A DNA stretch of 64,000 nt from assembly GCA_963942565.1 (NCBI GenBank), contig OZ012691.1, positions 17,216,257-17,280,256 of the forward strand, given 5' to 3'. The DNA comes from Maea johnstoni (taxonomy: Eukaryota > Annelida > Polychaeta > Spionida > Magelonidae). Made by a program: the position numbers and the translations under genes. Position 1 is the first letter of the stretch. Each line of letters opens with the position of its first letter. This document shows, one piece after another, positions 52,798 through 61,544 of the stretch. The notes under the pieces are model-generated. The model saw nothing but the letters and a program-made list of their open reading frames with translations. It was not told the origin of the DNA and ran no database searches.

Positions 52798-53660
52798 TTC
52801 AATAGAAAAGAGAAGTAACACCAAAACAGTCAGTCGGTTTTGGGAACTAAATCATGAATGTAAACTGCTGACAATACGTTGTGTTCCATTCTATAGTTCA
52901 TTTTTTTCTCACCAGATGGTGTGCGTGTCTGTTGCCCTGTCCAAGGTGCATGTGTTGCCATGGATACAACAGCTTTAGGATATCTAGGTATGTAGCTTTT
53001 GCACCTTCTGTTTAAGATGATCAAGGTGTGATCTTTATACTCTAGAGTTTGTTGAGACATACTTTCTGACCTTGTAATGATTAAAATGTCCTCCAGACAG
53101 TGTTGTCAGGATATTAGATACTTTTACTATTAAATTTGGAATAAAGTATGATTTTACAAAGTATTTCAAGGAGAGTTTGTGGTGGAATTAAGTATGATTT
53201 TACAAAATATTTCAAGGAGAGTTTGTGGTAGAGTTCAGATTAACATTTTACTTTATATTGGCCATTTTGTCACATTAAGCTACTAAAATATAGTTGGTAT
53301 GAGAATTATCTTGCTGAGCAGCTATATCTGGATTGGCAGAAACTTTGGAATTGCTTTATTGGACAGGCATTTTGAAATTCTGGCTAAGACCCTGTTTGCC
53401 GAGCATTGTTTTGCTCTTGTGTTTGAAGATTTGATGAGCATTGCCGTGATTGCTTATCTATTTGTTTTTATTTTTTCATTACAGCGTTTTGAAAACCTCT
53501 GCAAGTACATATTGGCCAGCATGGATGCAGCCAGTATGAGGGTAAGCATCTCGTTATGATACTTGAAGGATATCTTACAATAGGAGATCTCATGTTTTAC
53601 TGGAGAGCTGCCTAACATGAAATGTATTTCATCCTGGTCCTTCTGAACCCAATAATATCT
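52798..53660 (+). repeat. Array unit 37 (partial, most diverged)
   Basis: The last copy. Exon 1 at 52916-52987 (acceptor CTCACCAG; MVCVSVALSK..., phase-0 TAG three codons earlier), exon 2 at 53485-53541. Both splice borders remain intact. Similarity fades after CTGCCTAACATGAAATG and ends near AATAATATCT at about 53,660. Confidence 0.93.
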
Positions 53661-53770
53661 TTTTTTAACCCAATAATGCTTAAGAGTCCCTCCAGAAATC
53701 AGATCCATTTGATAATGATTTTTGGAACTAAGATTAATTTTACAATTACAATTCATTTATTTTGCTCTTC
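53661..53770. other. Array-to-flank transition, no recognised feature
   Basis: Short AT-rich stretch after the array edge. It shows no similarity to the unit beyond the repeated AACCCAATAAT and contains no gene or splice pair that can be supported. Confidence 0.5.
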
Positions 53771-54054
53771 AAATATGAAGAAGCAATGGGAATAGCCTTG
53801 GATACTAGGACAATTACTCATTGAATTGTTATAATCATTAATAGTTATTGTCATCAGCACCATCATCATTATTACTTTATTATTTGTATTGTTAATAATA
53901 TGAGTCATCACCATCATAATGTTATTAGTATTGATATGAGTTTGAGCATATTTCATGGGCTATGTACTTTCTATTGATTATTTCCATTGGCATTGCAGGA
54001 GTAAACAGCATTGGGGAAAAGGACTAGGAGCATCATTCAGGATAATACTTTTAG
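53771..54054 (+). repeat. Degenerate mini-exon block, type C copy 1
   Basis: A-like element AATATGAAGAAGCAATGG... (donor GT replaced by GA), a TCATCA/TTATTG spacer, then a B-like element 53999-54054 (56 nt) after CATTGCAG and before GTAAAC. In the frame of the better B copies, the second codon is TAA. Copies 2 and 3 are at 57350-57639 and 59353-59641. Confidence 0.7.
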
Positions 54055-54106
54055 GTAAACTACTCATTAATTAATCATTGAATTATCATCATCATTATTA
54101 TTTGGG

Positions 54107-55095
54107 TTTTGGGTATCCAGATGACACCCTGCTGGCTTAGACTATGCCCACAGTCGATGGCAATTGAATCTTTGAAAATCAGGTCTTGAGGCCACTGATA
54201 CTTTATGTAATACGTGGGCTACTGTCAGATTCTTTAATATGGTGATGGGTGGTGGGACTTCTTAATCTTGGGATCTCATAGCCTACTTTGGTCACAGCCC
54301 AGGGTCTTAGCCAGGATTTTTAAAATGACTGTTCAAAACAGCAATTCCAAAATTTCTGCCCATCCAGATTTAGCTATTCATCTACTTCTAATCTTAAATA
54401 TGCCTACTACATATTAGAGCCTATTCTCAGTACTGTGTCTGAAAGGGAAATTTACACTGAAGCCCTGTCCTAGAAAAATGTTTGTTTAAATAAATAGAAT
54501 CTTTGAAAATCAGGTCTTTGCTATGGAAATTATATTCATGTTAGGTAAAAAAATTCAATTGACATTTTAAGAAATTACTCATAAAATATTCTGGGTGTCC
54601 TGATGAGTGATTTTTGCGGTTTTGGGTATCCAGATGACACCTAGACAACCTGCTGGCTTAGACTATGCCCACAGCCGATGGCATTTGAATCTTTGGGAAT
54701 GTCTTGAGGCCACTGATACTTTATCTAATATATGGGCTGCTGTCAGATTCTTATGGAAATGGGTGAATGTTGGTAGGACTTCTTATTCTTGGGATCCCAT
54801 TGCCTACTTTGGTCACAGTCCAGGGTTTTAGCCAGGAATTTTAAAATGACTGTTCAAAACAGCAATTCCAAAATTTCTGCCCATCCAGATTTAGCTATTC
54901 ATCTTCTTCTAATCCTTATGCCTACTACATATTAGATCCTATTGTCAGTACTGTCTGAAAGGGAAATTTACACTGAAGCCCTGTCCTAAAAAAATGTTTG
55001 TTTAAATAGATTGAGTCTTTGAAAATCAGTTCTATGCTATGGAAATTATATTCATGAGGTGAAAAAATTCAATTGACAGTTTAAGAAATTCAATG
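54107..55095 (+). repeat. 513-bp tandem duplication containing inverted relics of the array unit
   Basis: Copy 1 (54107-54619) and copy 2 (54620 to about 55095) both begin TTTTGGGTATCCAGATGACACC and end in AATTCAATTGACA. Copy 2 has TAGACAAC inserted near the start. Within each, 54300-54380 and 54821-54900 match the reverse complement of the part of the array unit that lies 5' of exon 2 (CAGGGTCTTAGCCAG, then GCAATTCCAAA and TTTCTGCCCATCCAGAT). A 74-codon open frame at 54607-54831 exists only in copy 2. Confidence 0.8.
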
Positions 55096-56200
55096 CCCTG
55101 ATGAAAGCACTGGTCCGTCTGTAAGACTGCTTAACTGCGGTGACAACTTTGTCTCTCCCATGTCCTGGTCATTGTTATGATGGCTTGCATGGGTCCGCTC
55201 TCCCCCGCAGAAGTCTGGTGGATCTGGCTTGGTTGAGGTATCGGGTCACGGTACCATACGAGCCTCCTCCTTGCCTATAGGTCCATCATTTCTTCGCCAG
55301 GGCTTGGAGAGTTAGGGTGAAGACATTGTGTCGACTATGACCAAGTGTGATTTCAGGTGCAAAGTTTCTTAGTCAGACGCCATTTTGAAATAATTTTTTC
55401 AACAAAGTTTCTGTTTTTATTGGTCTCTTGAATTGTTGGCCTGTTTTCGCTATACAAATGTGTGGCATTGTGGGGGACAGTCTGTGGCCCCTCTGCAACT
55501 GAAAGACTCATTGAAACTATTTGTAGATAGAAGGGGATTTCTGCCCAATTCCAGGTTAATTTCTATCTCGTCGCAAAATGACCTTAACTGTTGAAAGCGA
55601 CGCAAAACTTCAAACCTTCCTTTGCATGAATTGGTTCATTTATAGTATGTGTCAAGAATAAGGAGGGCAGGCTTTTTCAAGAATTGGCTTTCATACTGTG
55701 TCAGCCAATGGTATTTCAATTAATATGTATAGATGATTCTATAGGTACTTGTTTTCACAGGGTGTTTACCCATTAACATCTGGCTGGCACTTACAGACCC
55801 ATAATTTTGAACATAATTTTTAAAGAACAAAATATATGAAGAGATATTGTTAAACTATAAACAAGCTATAGCTTTTAATTAAATATGTTTCAAGATAATG
55901 CTTATTTGTCTAAAACAATTCTTTATTATGTGTCAGATCATGCATTTCCTCCATACATGCATGTGTTGAATGTGCCAATTAGATATTAACAAATAAAGAA
56001 ATTTGACATCTTGAAATTAGGAAGAATGAGAATCATGCTTCCCATCCAATGCAAGGTACAGCAATAGGCAATGATGCAAATACAATAGGAGTTTGTATTT
56101 GTATTCACATTTTAAGCTGAGACTGGAAATTATCATCCTTGTCATCCATTGCCATCTCTCCCCTGTCTCTCTATGTCCCTCTTCTATGTTTGTGCTATTC
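55096..56200. other. Non-repetitive flank, no gene seen
   Basis: 55,100-55,385 is more GC-rich than its surroundings and may be an old mobile-element fragment, but no family could be recognised. 55,386-56,200 is AT-rich with no open frame or repeat that can be supported. Confidence 0.4.
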
Positions 56201-56201
56201 T

Positions 56202-56380
56202 CTGGGTCCAATAAGAGCATTCTCCTCTCCTCTGCAGGCTAGCATGGTACATCATGTAGTCCTTGTTGCTCTTTTCTTTTGTTGCACTGTTTGTGGTATA
56301 CTCAGGGTCCAGTAAGAGCATTCTCCTCTCCTCTACAGACTAGCATGGTACATCATGCAGTCTTTGTTGCTTTATTGTTT
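56202..56380 (+). repeat. 101-bp tandem duplication
   Basis: The stretch from CTGGGTCCAATAAGAGCATT (56202) to the GTAGTCCTTGTTGC region recurs about 101 bp later (from 56303) with a handful of changes. A second 43-bp duplication with TTTATTGCAT and GTTTGTCTGACAATTATT follows (from 56377 and 56420) and runs into the acceptor of the B element at 56467. Confidence 0.85.
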
Positions 56381-56466
56381 TATTGCATTGTTTGTCTGAC
56401 AATTATTTCCATTATTATTGTTTTATTGCATCGTTTGTCTGACAATTATTTCCATTGTTATTGCAG

Positions 56467-56525
56467 GAGGGAACACCATCAGGGAAAAGCAATTTGAACA
56501 ACATTGAGGATAGTTTTAATCCAAG
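56467..56525 (+). other. Candidate mini-exon B, 59 nt
   Basis: Acceptor TGTCTGACAATTATTT...TTATTGCAG with CTGAC as likely branch point; donor AAG|GTAAAT. Phase 0 reads EGTPSGKS, then NLNNIEDSFNP, open throughout and leaving AG for the next codon. One of four copies that keep the 59-nt length. Confidence 0.5.
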
Positions 56526-56670
56526 GTAAATATCTCTCTCTATTAATGGGTGCTTAGTTACGCTATCCACCACTGGAGGTGATGGCGCGTCGGTCGGTGA
56601 ATTTCAGTCTAGACGGTCGAGGCTGAAATGAAGAAAAATACGTTCAATAACTTCACAAAACTATTATAGT

Positions 56671-56712
56671 ATGATACATTGGTAACTCATGAATAAGTTA
56701 CCAATGTATCAT
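56671..56712. repeat. Perfect hairpin, 17-bp arms
   Basis: ATGATACATTGGTAACT (56671-56687), an 8-nt loop, then its exact reverse complement (56696-56712). The equivalent site in the second 412-bp copy has decayed (GGTAACTTTAGAATAAGTCACC). Confidence 0.9.
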
Positions 56713-56846
56713 ATCATAATTCGCATTCTTACCTGTCAAATTTTAGGAATACCTATGCCGAGTATAGCTTTCTTACGAGAAGCAAGATGGCCGCCGTGAT
56801 TGTACAATACAAATGGAGACGGCCGTGCAATCGAAACAATTGATCA

Positions 56847-56880
56847 ATTATCAATATACACATATGTGTATGTTGATAAT
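56847..56880. repeat. 34-bp near-perfect palindrome
   Basis: ATTATCAATATACACAT followed directly by ATGTGTATGTTGATAAT. There is one mismatched pair and no loop. Confidence 0.9.
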
Positions 56881-57349
56881 TTTAGAATAATATACATGAT
56901 GAAACGATAGTGATATTGTTCGTGTTGCAAATTGAATGTTTGCAAATGTACGGGTTTGCAAGTTCAATTTACAGTTGGCGAGTAAACGGTAACATACCGG
57001 CATAACGTGATTCTCACTCGTAGCCGATCCGAGGCTGAACGAAGACAAACACGTGCAATAACTTCACAAAATCATTATAATATGAATACATTGGTAACTT
57101 TAGAATAAGTCACCGAGGTATCATATTATAATTCGCATATTTACCTGTCCACATTTTGATGAAACTTGTGACAAGTTATGGCCGCGAGATGGCCGGCAAA
57201 TTTCTACATTTTTAAAAATTATTGTTTGATTCAATAGGTGGCGCTGTAGAACTCGCTCGCTCGCGAAATAAAGTACACGCGAAAATCCAAAAAATCAGCT
57301 TTTCGCGAAATTTTTGTAGCGCGATATATACATATTCTACAGTATATAG

Positions 57350-57639
57350 GGAAATATGAAGCAACAATGGAAATAGCATTGGACACTAGGACAATTACTC
57401 ATTGAATTGTTATAATCATTAATAGTTATTGTACTTATTGTCATCATCACCATCATCATTATTACTTTATTATTTGTATTGTCAATAATGAGTCATCATC
57501 ATCATAATGTCATTAGTATTGATATGGGTTTGAGCATATATCATGGGGTATGTCCTTTCTATTGATTATTTCCATTGGTATTGCAGGAGTAAACACCATT
57601 GGGGAAAAGGACTAGGAGCATCATTCAGGATACTTTTAG
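57350..57639 (+). repeat. Degenerate mini-exon block, type C copy 2
   Basis: A-like element 57350-57389 (donor GACAAT instead of GT), spacer, then B-like element 57587-57639 (53 nt) between TATTGCAG and GTAAAC, with TAA at its second codon in the B frame. It begins right after the CG-rich module. Confidence 0.7.
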
Positions 57640-57660
57640 GTAAACTACTCATTAATTAAT

Positions 57661-58330
57661 CATTGAATTATCATCATCATTAGTATTGTAGTTATTGTCA
57701 TCATCATCATCATATTATTGTTATTATTATCTTTATTATTGTTATTTTCATTATTATTATTATTGTATTGTCATTGCCATGTTATTGTTACTATTGTTTT
57801 ATTGTTATTATTATTATCATTGTAGTTATTCTTATTGTCATCATATTATTGTTACTATTATTGTTATTATCATTATAATCATTATATTTATTGTCATTGT
57901 CATGTTATTGTTACTATTATTGGTATGATTGTCATTATTATTGTTATTACTGTAGTTATTGTTATTGTCATCATATTATCGTTACTATTATTGTTATTGT
58001 TATTATTGTAGTTATTATTGTCATCATATTATTGTTACTATTATTGTTATTATGTCATCATCATCATATTATTGTTACTATTATTGTTATTATGTCATCA
58101 TCATCATATTATTGTTACTATTATTGTTATTATGTCATCATCATCATATTATTGTTACTATTATTGTTATTATGTCATCATCATCATATTAGTGTTACTA
58201 TTATTGTTATTATTATTATTATTGTAGTCATTGTCATATTATTGTTACTATCATTGTAATGATAGTTATTATTATTAATATTATTATTATTATTGTAGTT
58301 ATTGTCATTGTCATATTATTGTAACAATTG
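57661..58330 (+). repeat. TTATTG / TCATCA simple-sequence tract
   Basis: A long imperfect microsatellite built of ATTGTAGTTATTGTCATTGT, CATATTATTGTTACTATT and similar words. Open frames here translate to Y/S/C/V/I strings in all + frames and are not genes. Confidence 0.95.
58019..58210 (+). repeat. 40-bp minisatellite, ~5 copies
   Basis: TATGTCATCATCATCATATT plus ATTGTTACTATTATTGTTAT repeats with an exact 40-bp period (TATGTCATCA at 58051, 58091, 58131, 58171). The last copy has one change. Confidence 0.92.
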
Positions 58331-58480
58331 CTGTTACCATTGTTATTATTAGTATTAGAATTATTAGTATTTGTATTTAATGTTATCATCATCATATTAA
58401 TATTTGTATTGTTAATAATATGTGTTTGTGCAAGTATCATGTATGTCCTGTCAAATGAATTATTTTCATTGTTATTGCAG

Positions 58481-58539
58481 CAGGGAACACCATCAGGGAA
58501 AAGCATTGAGAGCAGCGTTATGGATAATTCTAATCCAAG
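58481..58539 (+). other. Candidate mini-exon B, 59 nt (module 1)
   Basis: Acceptor TTGTTATTGCAG (a CAGCAG tandem site), donor AAG|GTAAAT. Phase 0 reads QGTPSGKSIESS, then VMDNSNP, leaving AG. First element of an open chain B-A-B-A-B' ending at 59192. Confidence 0.5.
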
Positions 58540-58627
58540 GTAAATAACTGATTGACTTTTTATTGTTAACATTATTTTTGTTGTGATAATGTTTATCTCT
58601 CAATATGTTTATGTAATAAATATGGAG

Positions 58628-58655
58628 CAGCAGTGGAAACAGCATTGGATACAAG
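58628..58655 (+). other. Candidate mini-exon A, 28 nt (module 1)
   Basis: After ATGGAG and before GTAAATTG. Joined to the AG of the previous B it reads S-SSGNSIGYK and exits in phase 0. The TTTAG used to define the 40-nt form in other copies is TTTATG here, so only the downstream AG remains. Confidence 0.35.
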
Positions 58656-58816
58656 GTAAATTGCTTATTGAATTATTATTATAATGATATTATTATTGTA
58701 TTCAATGTCATCATCATCATCATCTGCATATTAATATTTGTATTGTTAATGGTATTAGTTAGTACATTTATCATGTAGTATGTCCAGTCTGACAATTATT
58801 TTCATTGTTATTGCAG

Positions 58817-58874
58817 CAGGGAACACCAACAGTAAAAGCGTTGGGAGCGGCGTTGAGGATAATTTTCATCCAAG
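58817..58874 (+). other. Candidate mini-exon B, 58 nt (module 1)
   Basis: Between TTATTGCAG and GTAAATTAC. One base shorter than the 59-nt copies. Phase 0 reads QGTPTVKALGAALR, then IIFIQ, leaving G; another frame keeps SVGSGVEDNFHP, which resembles the 59-nt copies, so the base was lost in its first half. Confidence 0.4.
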
Positions 58875-58946
58875 GTAAATTACTGGTTGATTTTTATTAG
58901 TAATATTATTTTTGTTGTGATAATGTTTATATCTCATTATTTTTAG

Positions 58947-58986
58947 GGAAATATGAAGCACCAGTGGAAACAGCCTTGGATGCAAG
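58947..58986 (+). other. Candidate mini-exon A, 40 nt (module 1)
   Basis: After ATTTTTAG and before GTAAATTAC; the alternative AG gives the 28-nt form 58959-58986. Entered in phase 1 it reads KYEAPVETALDA in both forms (12 nt apart). In the ancestral-looking frame the short form reads TSGNSLGCK. Confidence 0.4.
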
Positions 58987-59145
58987 GTAAATTACTTATT
59001 GAGTTATTCATATCATTGGTATTATTATTGTATGTATTGTCATCATCATCATCATCATATTGATATTTGTATTGTTAAAGATATGAGTTTGTGCACATAT
59101 CATGTGGTATGTCCTGTCTGATAATTGTTTTCATTGATATTGCAG

Positions 59146-59192
59146 GAGGTACAAGCATACCGAACAGCATCAAAGACACTTTTCAATCCAAG
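59146..59192 (+). other. Candidate mini-exon B', 47 nt (module 1)
   Basis: Between TTGATATTGCAG and GTGAATAT. 12 nt shorter than the 59-nt B. Entered from the previous A it reads R-RYKHTEQHQRHFSIQ, still open. The five elements from 58481 give 220 nt (232 with the longer A) without a stop. Confidence 0.4.
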
Positions 59193-59247
59193 GTGAATAT
59201 TTCATTTACTTTTTAATGGTAATATCATTATTTTGGACGGAAAATTA

Positions 59248-59273
59248 AGGAGCAGCGGGAACAGCTTTGGAAT

Positions 59274-59276
<3 letters not shown>
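59248..59276 (+). other. Decayed A element (module 1)
   Basis: AGGAGCAGCGGGAACAGC, then TTTGGAATATC. It keeps the A core, but the donor is gone and (AT)n follows directly. Its module 2 counterpart is at about 62631-62658. Confidence 0.5.

Positions 59277-59350
<74 letters not shown>
59277..59350. repeat. (AT)37 microsatellite
   Basis: 37 uninterrupted AT dinucleotides, directly followed by AGGGAAATATGAAG, the start of an A-like element. It is able to form cruciforms and is length-unstable. Confidence 0.98.
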
Positions 59351-59352
<2 letters not shown>

Positions 59353-59354
<2 letters not shown>

Positions 59355-59641
59355 AAATATGAAGCAGCAATGGAAATAGCATTGGAAACTAGGGCAATTA
59401 CTCATTGAATTGTTATAATCATTGATAGTTATTGTAGTTATTGTCGTCATCACCATCATCATTATTACTTTATTATTTGTATTGTTAATAATATGAGTCA
59501 TCATCATGATGTTATTAGTATTGATATGAGTTTGAGCATATATCATGGGGTACGACCTTTCTATTGATTATTTCCATTGGTATTGCAGGAGTAAACAGCA
59601 TTGGGGAAAAGGACTCGGAGCATCATTCAGGATACGTTTAG
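59353..59641 (+). repeat. Degenerate mini-exon block, type C copy 3
   Basis: A-like element 59353-59392 (donor GGCAAT, no GT) and B-like element 59589-59641 (53 nt) between TATTGCAG and GTAAAC, with TAA at its second codon in the B frame. Nearly identical to copy 2. Confidence 0.7.
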
Positions 59642-59659
59642 GTAAACAACTCATTAATT

Positions 59660-59940
59660 AATCATTGAATTATTATTATCATTATTATAATTATAGTTAT
59701 TGTCATCATCATCATATTATTGTTACTATTATTGTTATCATTGTTATTTTCATTATTATTATTATTATTATTGTATTGTCATTGTCATGTTATTGTTACT
59801 ATTATTGTTATTATTATTATTATTGTAGTTATTGTTATTGTCATCATATTATCGTTACTATTATTGTTATTATTGTAGTTATTGTCATTGTCATATTATT
59901 GTTACAATTATTGTTATAAAGTCATCATCATATTATTGGT
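59660..59940 (+). repeat. TTATTG / TCATCA simple-sequence tract
   Basis: The same words as at 57,661-58,330, in the same order after a type C block. The tract travelled with the block. Confidence 0.93.
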
Positions 59941-60580
59941 ACTATTATTAGAGTTTGTAAGTACGTAGTACTTAGAAACTCTTATGTCACTACATTTTCA
60001 ATTTTGTCTAAGCTTTGTGTATTGAATTTTGTGTGTGAATGTTTTCTTTACTGGTTTGTTGATTTTTGTATTTTTTTCGTATTATTTATTGTTTGTGTGC
60101 TGTATTTTTATCTTTTCTCGTTTTTGTTGTCTTTTTATGTTGTTTAAGTGTTGTTTTTTATGTTTGTTTCCGTGGTACCTTTTTTCACGACGTTCTCTAT
60201 AAGCCTGTCAGCGATGGTGACCTGGAAGTTGTCGTCGCTTATATCTATCGCGCATGCGTGGGTCATTTGTACTGCGCATGTGCAGTTAGTTTTGCATATA
60301 TTATAATGTTATATGCGTGTTGATCCTGTGCGCATGTGCTGTTGTTGCATGCATAATTTATTAGTTGGTCGCGTAGCAATTGTGTGACGTAGTTTGTTGT
60401 TCATTTTGTATGTCTGCTGCGATCGGGGATTACCTCGAAACACGTGTGTGTGAGGTTCCCTCGTGTGTTGCTCTTTTTTTTTCGCCTGTGACGTTGTGTC
60501 GTTTTTGTTTTGTGTGTGTAGTGTGTTGTTAAGTTTATTTTGTGTTTTGTGTGTCGCCGATCGTGTGTATTTTTGTTATT
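59941..60580. other. T/GT-rich island inside the simple repeats
   Basis: Abrupt change from TTATTG repeats to TTTTGT-rich sequence containing CpG words (GCGCATGCG, CTGCGCATGTGCAG, CGATCGGGGATTACCTCG), then back to TTGTTATTGTTATAATTG. It looks like an insertion into the microsatellite. Open frames at 60066-60323 and 60463-60819 read F/V/C/L-rich strings of low complexity and are not supported as genes. Confidence 0.55.
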
Positions 60581-60800
60581 GTTATAATTGTTATTATTAT
60601 TATAATTATTATTGTAGTTATTTTCATTGTCATGTTATTGTTACTTTTATTGTTATCATTCTTATTATTGTTATTATCATTATTATTATTGTAGTTATTT
60701 TCATTGTCATATTATTGTTGCTATTATTGTTATCATTGTTATTAGTATTAGTATTGTTTGTATTATTATTGTATTTAATGTTATCATCATCATCATCATA
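60581..60800 (+). repeat. TTATTG / TCATCA simple-sequence tract
   Basis: Imperfect microsatellite leading into TTAATGTTATCATCATCATC, which is also found just before module 1 at about 58,378. Confidence 0.93.
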
Positions 60801-60884
60801 TAAATATATGTATTGTTAATAATATGCGTTTGTGCAAGTATCATGTATGTCCTATCTGATAAAATATTTTCAGTGTTTTTGCAG

Positions 60885-60943
60885 CAGGGAACACCATCAG
60901 GGAAAAGCATTGGGAGCAGCGTTAAGGATAATTCTAATCTAAG
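60885..60943 (+). other. Candidate mini-exon B, 59 nt (module 2)
   Basis: Counterpart of 58481-58539. Acceptor TTTTTGCAG, donor AAG|GTAAAT. Phase 0 reads QGTPSGKSIGSS, then VKDNSNL, leaving AG. Confidence 0.5.
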
Positions 60944-61030
60944 GTAAATAACTGATTGACTTTTTATTGTTAACATTATTTTTGTTGTGATAATGTTATC
61001 TCTCAATATGTTTAGGTAAAAAATATGGAG

Positions 61031-61058
61031 CAGCAGTGGAAACAGCTTTGGATACAAG
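61031..61058 (+). other. Candidate mini-exon A, 28 nt (module 2)
   Basis: After ATGGAG and before GTAAATTG. Reads S-SSGNSFGYK after B. An upstream AG (TTTAG at 61011-61015) would make 43 nt, but that form begins with an in-frame TAA. Confidence 0.4.
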
Positions 61059-61218
61059 GTAAATTGCTTATTGAATTATTATTATAATGATATTATTATT
61101 GTATTCAATGTCATCATCATCATCACATCACATTAATATTTGTATTGTTAACAATATGAGTTAGTACTTTTATCATGTAGTATGTCCAGTCTGACAATTA
61201 TTTCCATTGTTATTGCAG

Positions 61219-61276
61219 CAGGGAACACCATCAGAAAAAGCTATGGGAGCGGCGTTGAGGATAATTTTCATCCAAG
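61219..61276 (+). other. Candidate mini-exon B, 58 nt (array copy 1)
   Basis: Between TTATTGCAG and GTAAATTAC. Phase 0 reads QGTPSEKAMGAALR, then IIFIQ. Another frame keeps SYGSGVEDNFHP. Confidence 0.4.
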
Positions 61277-61347
61277 GTAAATTACTGGTTGATTTGTATT
61301 AGTAATATTATTTTTGTTGTGATAATGTTTATCTCTCATTAATTTAG

Positions 61348-61387
61348 GGAAATATGAAGCACCAGTGGAAACAGCTTTGGATACAAG
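61348..61387 (+). other. Candidate mini-exon A, 40 nt (array copy 1; short form 61360-61387)
   Basis: After CATTAATTTAG, before GTAAATTG. Reads KYEAPVETALDT when entered in phase 1, or TSGNSFGYK in the ancestral-looking frame of the short form; that frame meets a TGA in the long form. Confidence 0.4.
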
Positions 61388-61544
61388 GTAAATTGCTTAT
61401 TGAATTATTATTATAATGATATTATTGTATTCAATGTCATCATCATCATCACATCATATTAATATTTGTATTGTTAACAATATGAGTTAGTACTTTTATC
61501 ATGTAGTATGTCCAGTCTGACAATTATTTCCATTGTTATTGCAG

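Larger units (their letters stand above)
1..53660 (+). repeat. Tandem array of ~1,405-bp units (36 whole + 1 partial)
   Basis: A head-to-tail array read from the recurring start motif TTCAATAGAAAAGAGAAG. Unit lengths are mostly 1405, 1407, 1408, 1410 or 1412 bp; five units of 1844-1849 bp carry one extra 441-bp segment, and units 35 and 36 have small deletions. The length classes are explained by a few shared indels: TAAAGG versus TTAAAAGG (+2), an extra G after GCATTTTG (+1), TTAAA within GGCCATTTTGTC (+5), and loss of two bases in CCAGACAGTG. The array starts before the window. Every unit has the same orientation and two exon-like blocks. The unit phase used here is arbitrary. It is not a recognised satellite or transposon. 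It could be a gene-segment amplification or a satellite that captured exons. Confidence 0.98.
56541..57345. repeat. CpG-richer module with two 412-bp copies
   Basis: CGAGGCTGAA...AATAACTTCACAAAA...GGTAACT...ACCTGTC...GATGGCCG at 56618-56797 recurs at 57030-57197. The module ends in a CG-rich part (CTCGCTCGCTCGCGAAATAAA). No open frame of interest. It is probably a non-autonomous mobile element, but no terminal inverted repeat or target duplication was identified. Confidence 0.6.

Noticed and set aside
1-53660. CRISPR array or rDNA-type gene cluster
   Set aside because: The unit is 1.4 kb with no spacer-repeat structure, and no rRNA, tRNA or snRNA sequence was recognised in it.
54607-54831. 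74-codon frame MTPRQPAGLDYAHS... as a gene
   Set aside because: The other copy of the 513-bp duplication has no matching frame because of an 8-base difference, and no family is recognised.
55100-55385. A tRNA- or 5S-derived SINE
   Set aside because: Some GC-rich words hint at it, but no A/B box pair, tail repeat or target duplication could be made out.
56467-56525. GTPSGKS as a nucleotide-binding P-loop
   Set aside because: The Walker A pattern needs four residues between G and GK[ST]; here there are three, and no other GTPase or ATPase motif is present.
57695-58259. Open frames rich in Y, S, C, V and I
   Set aside because: Translation of TTATTG/TCATCA microsatellites; all three + frames are open for the same trivial reason.
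59202-59546. Minus-strand N/T/I-rich open frames in the simple repeats (also 53753, 58234, 60707)
   Set aside because: Microsatellite translations; one includes an IYIYIY run from (AT)37.
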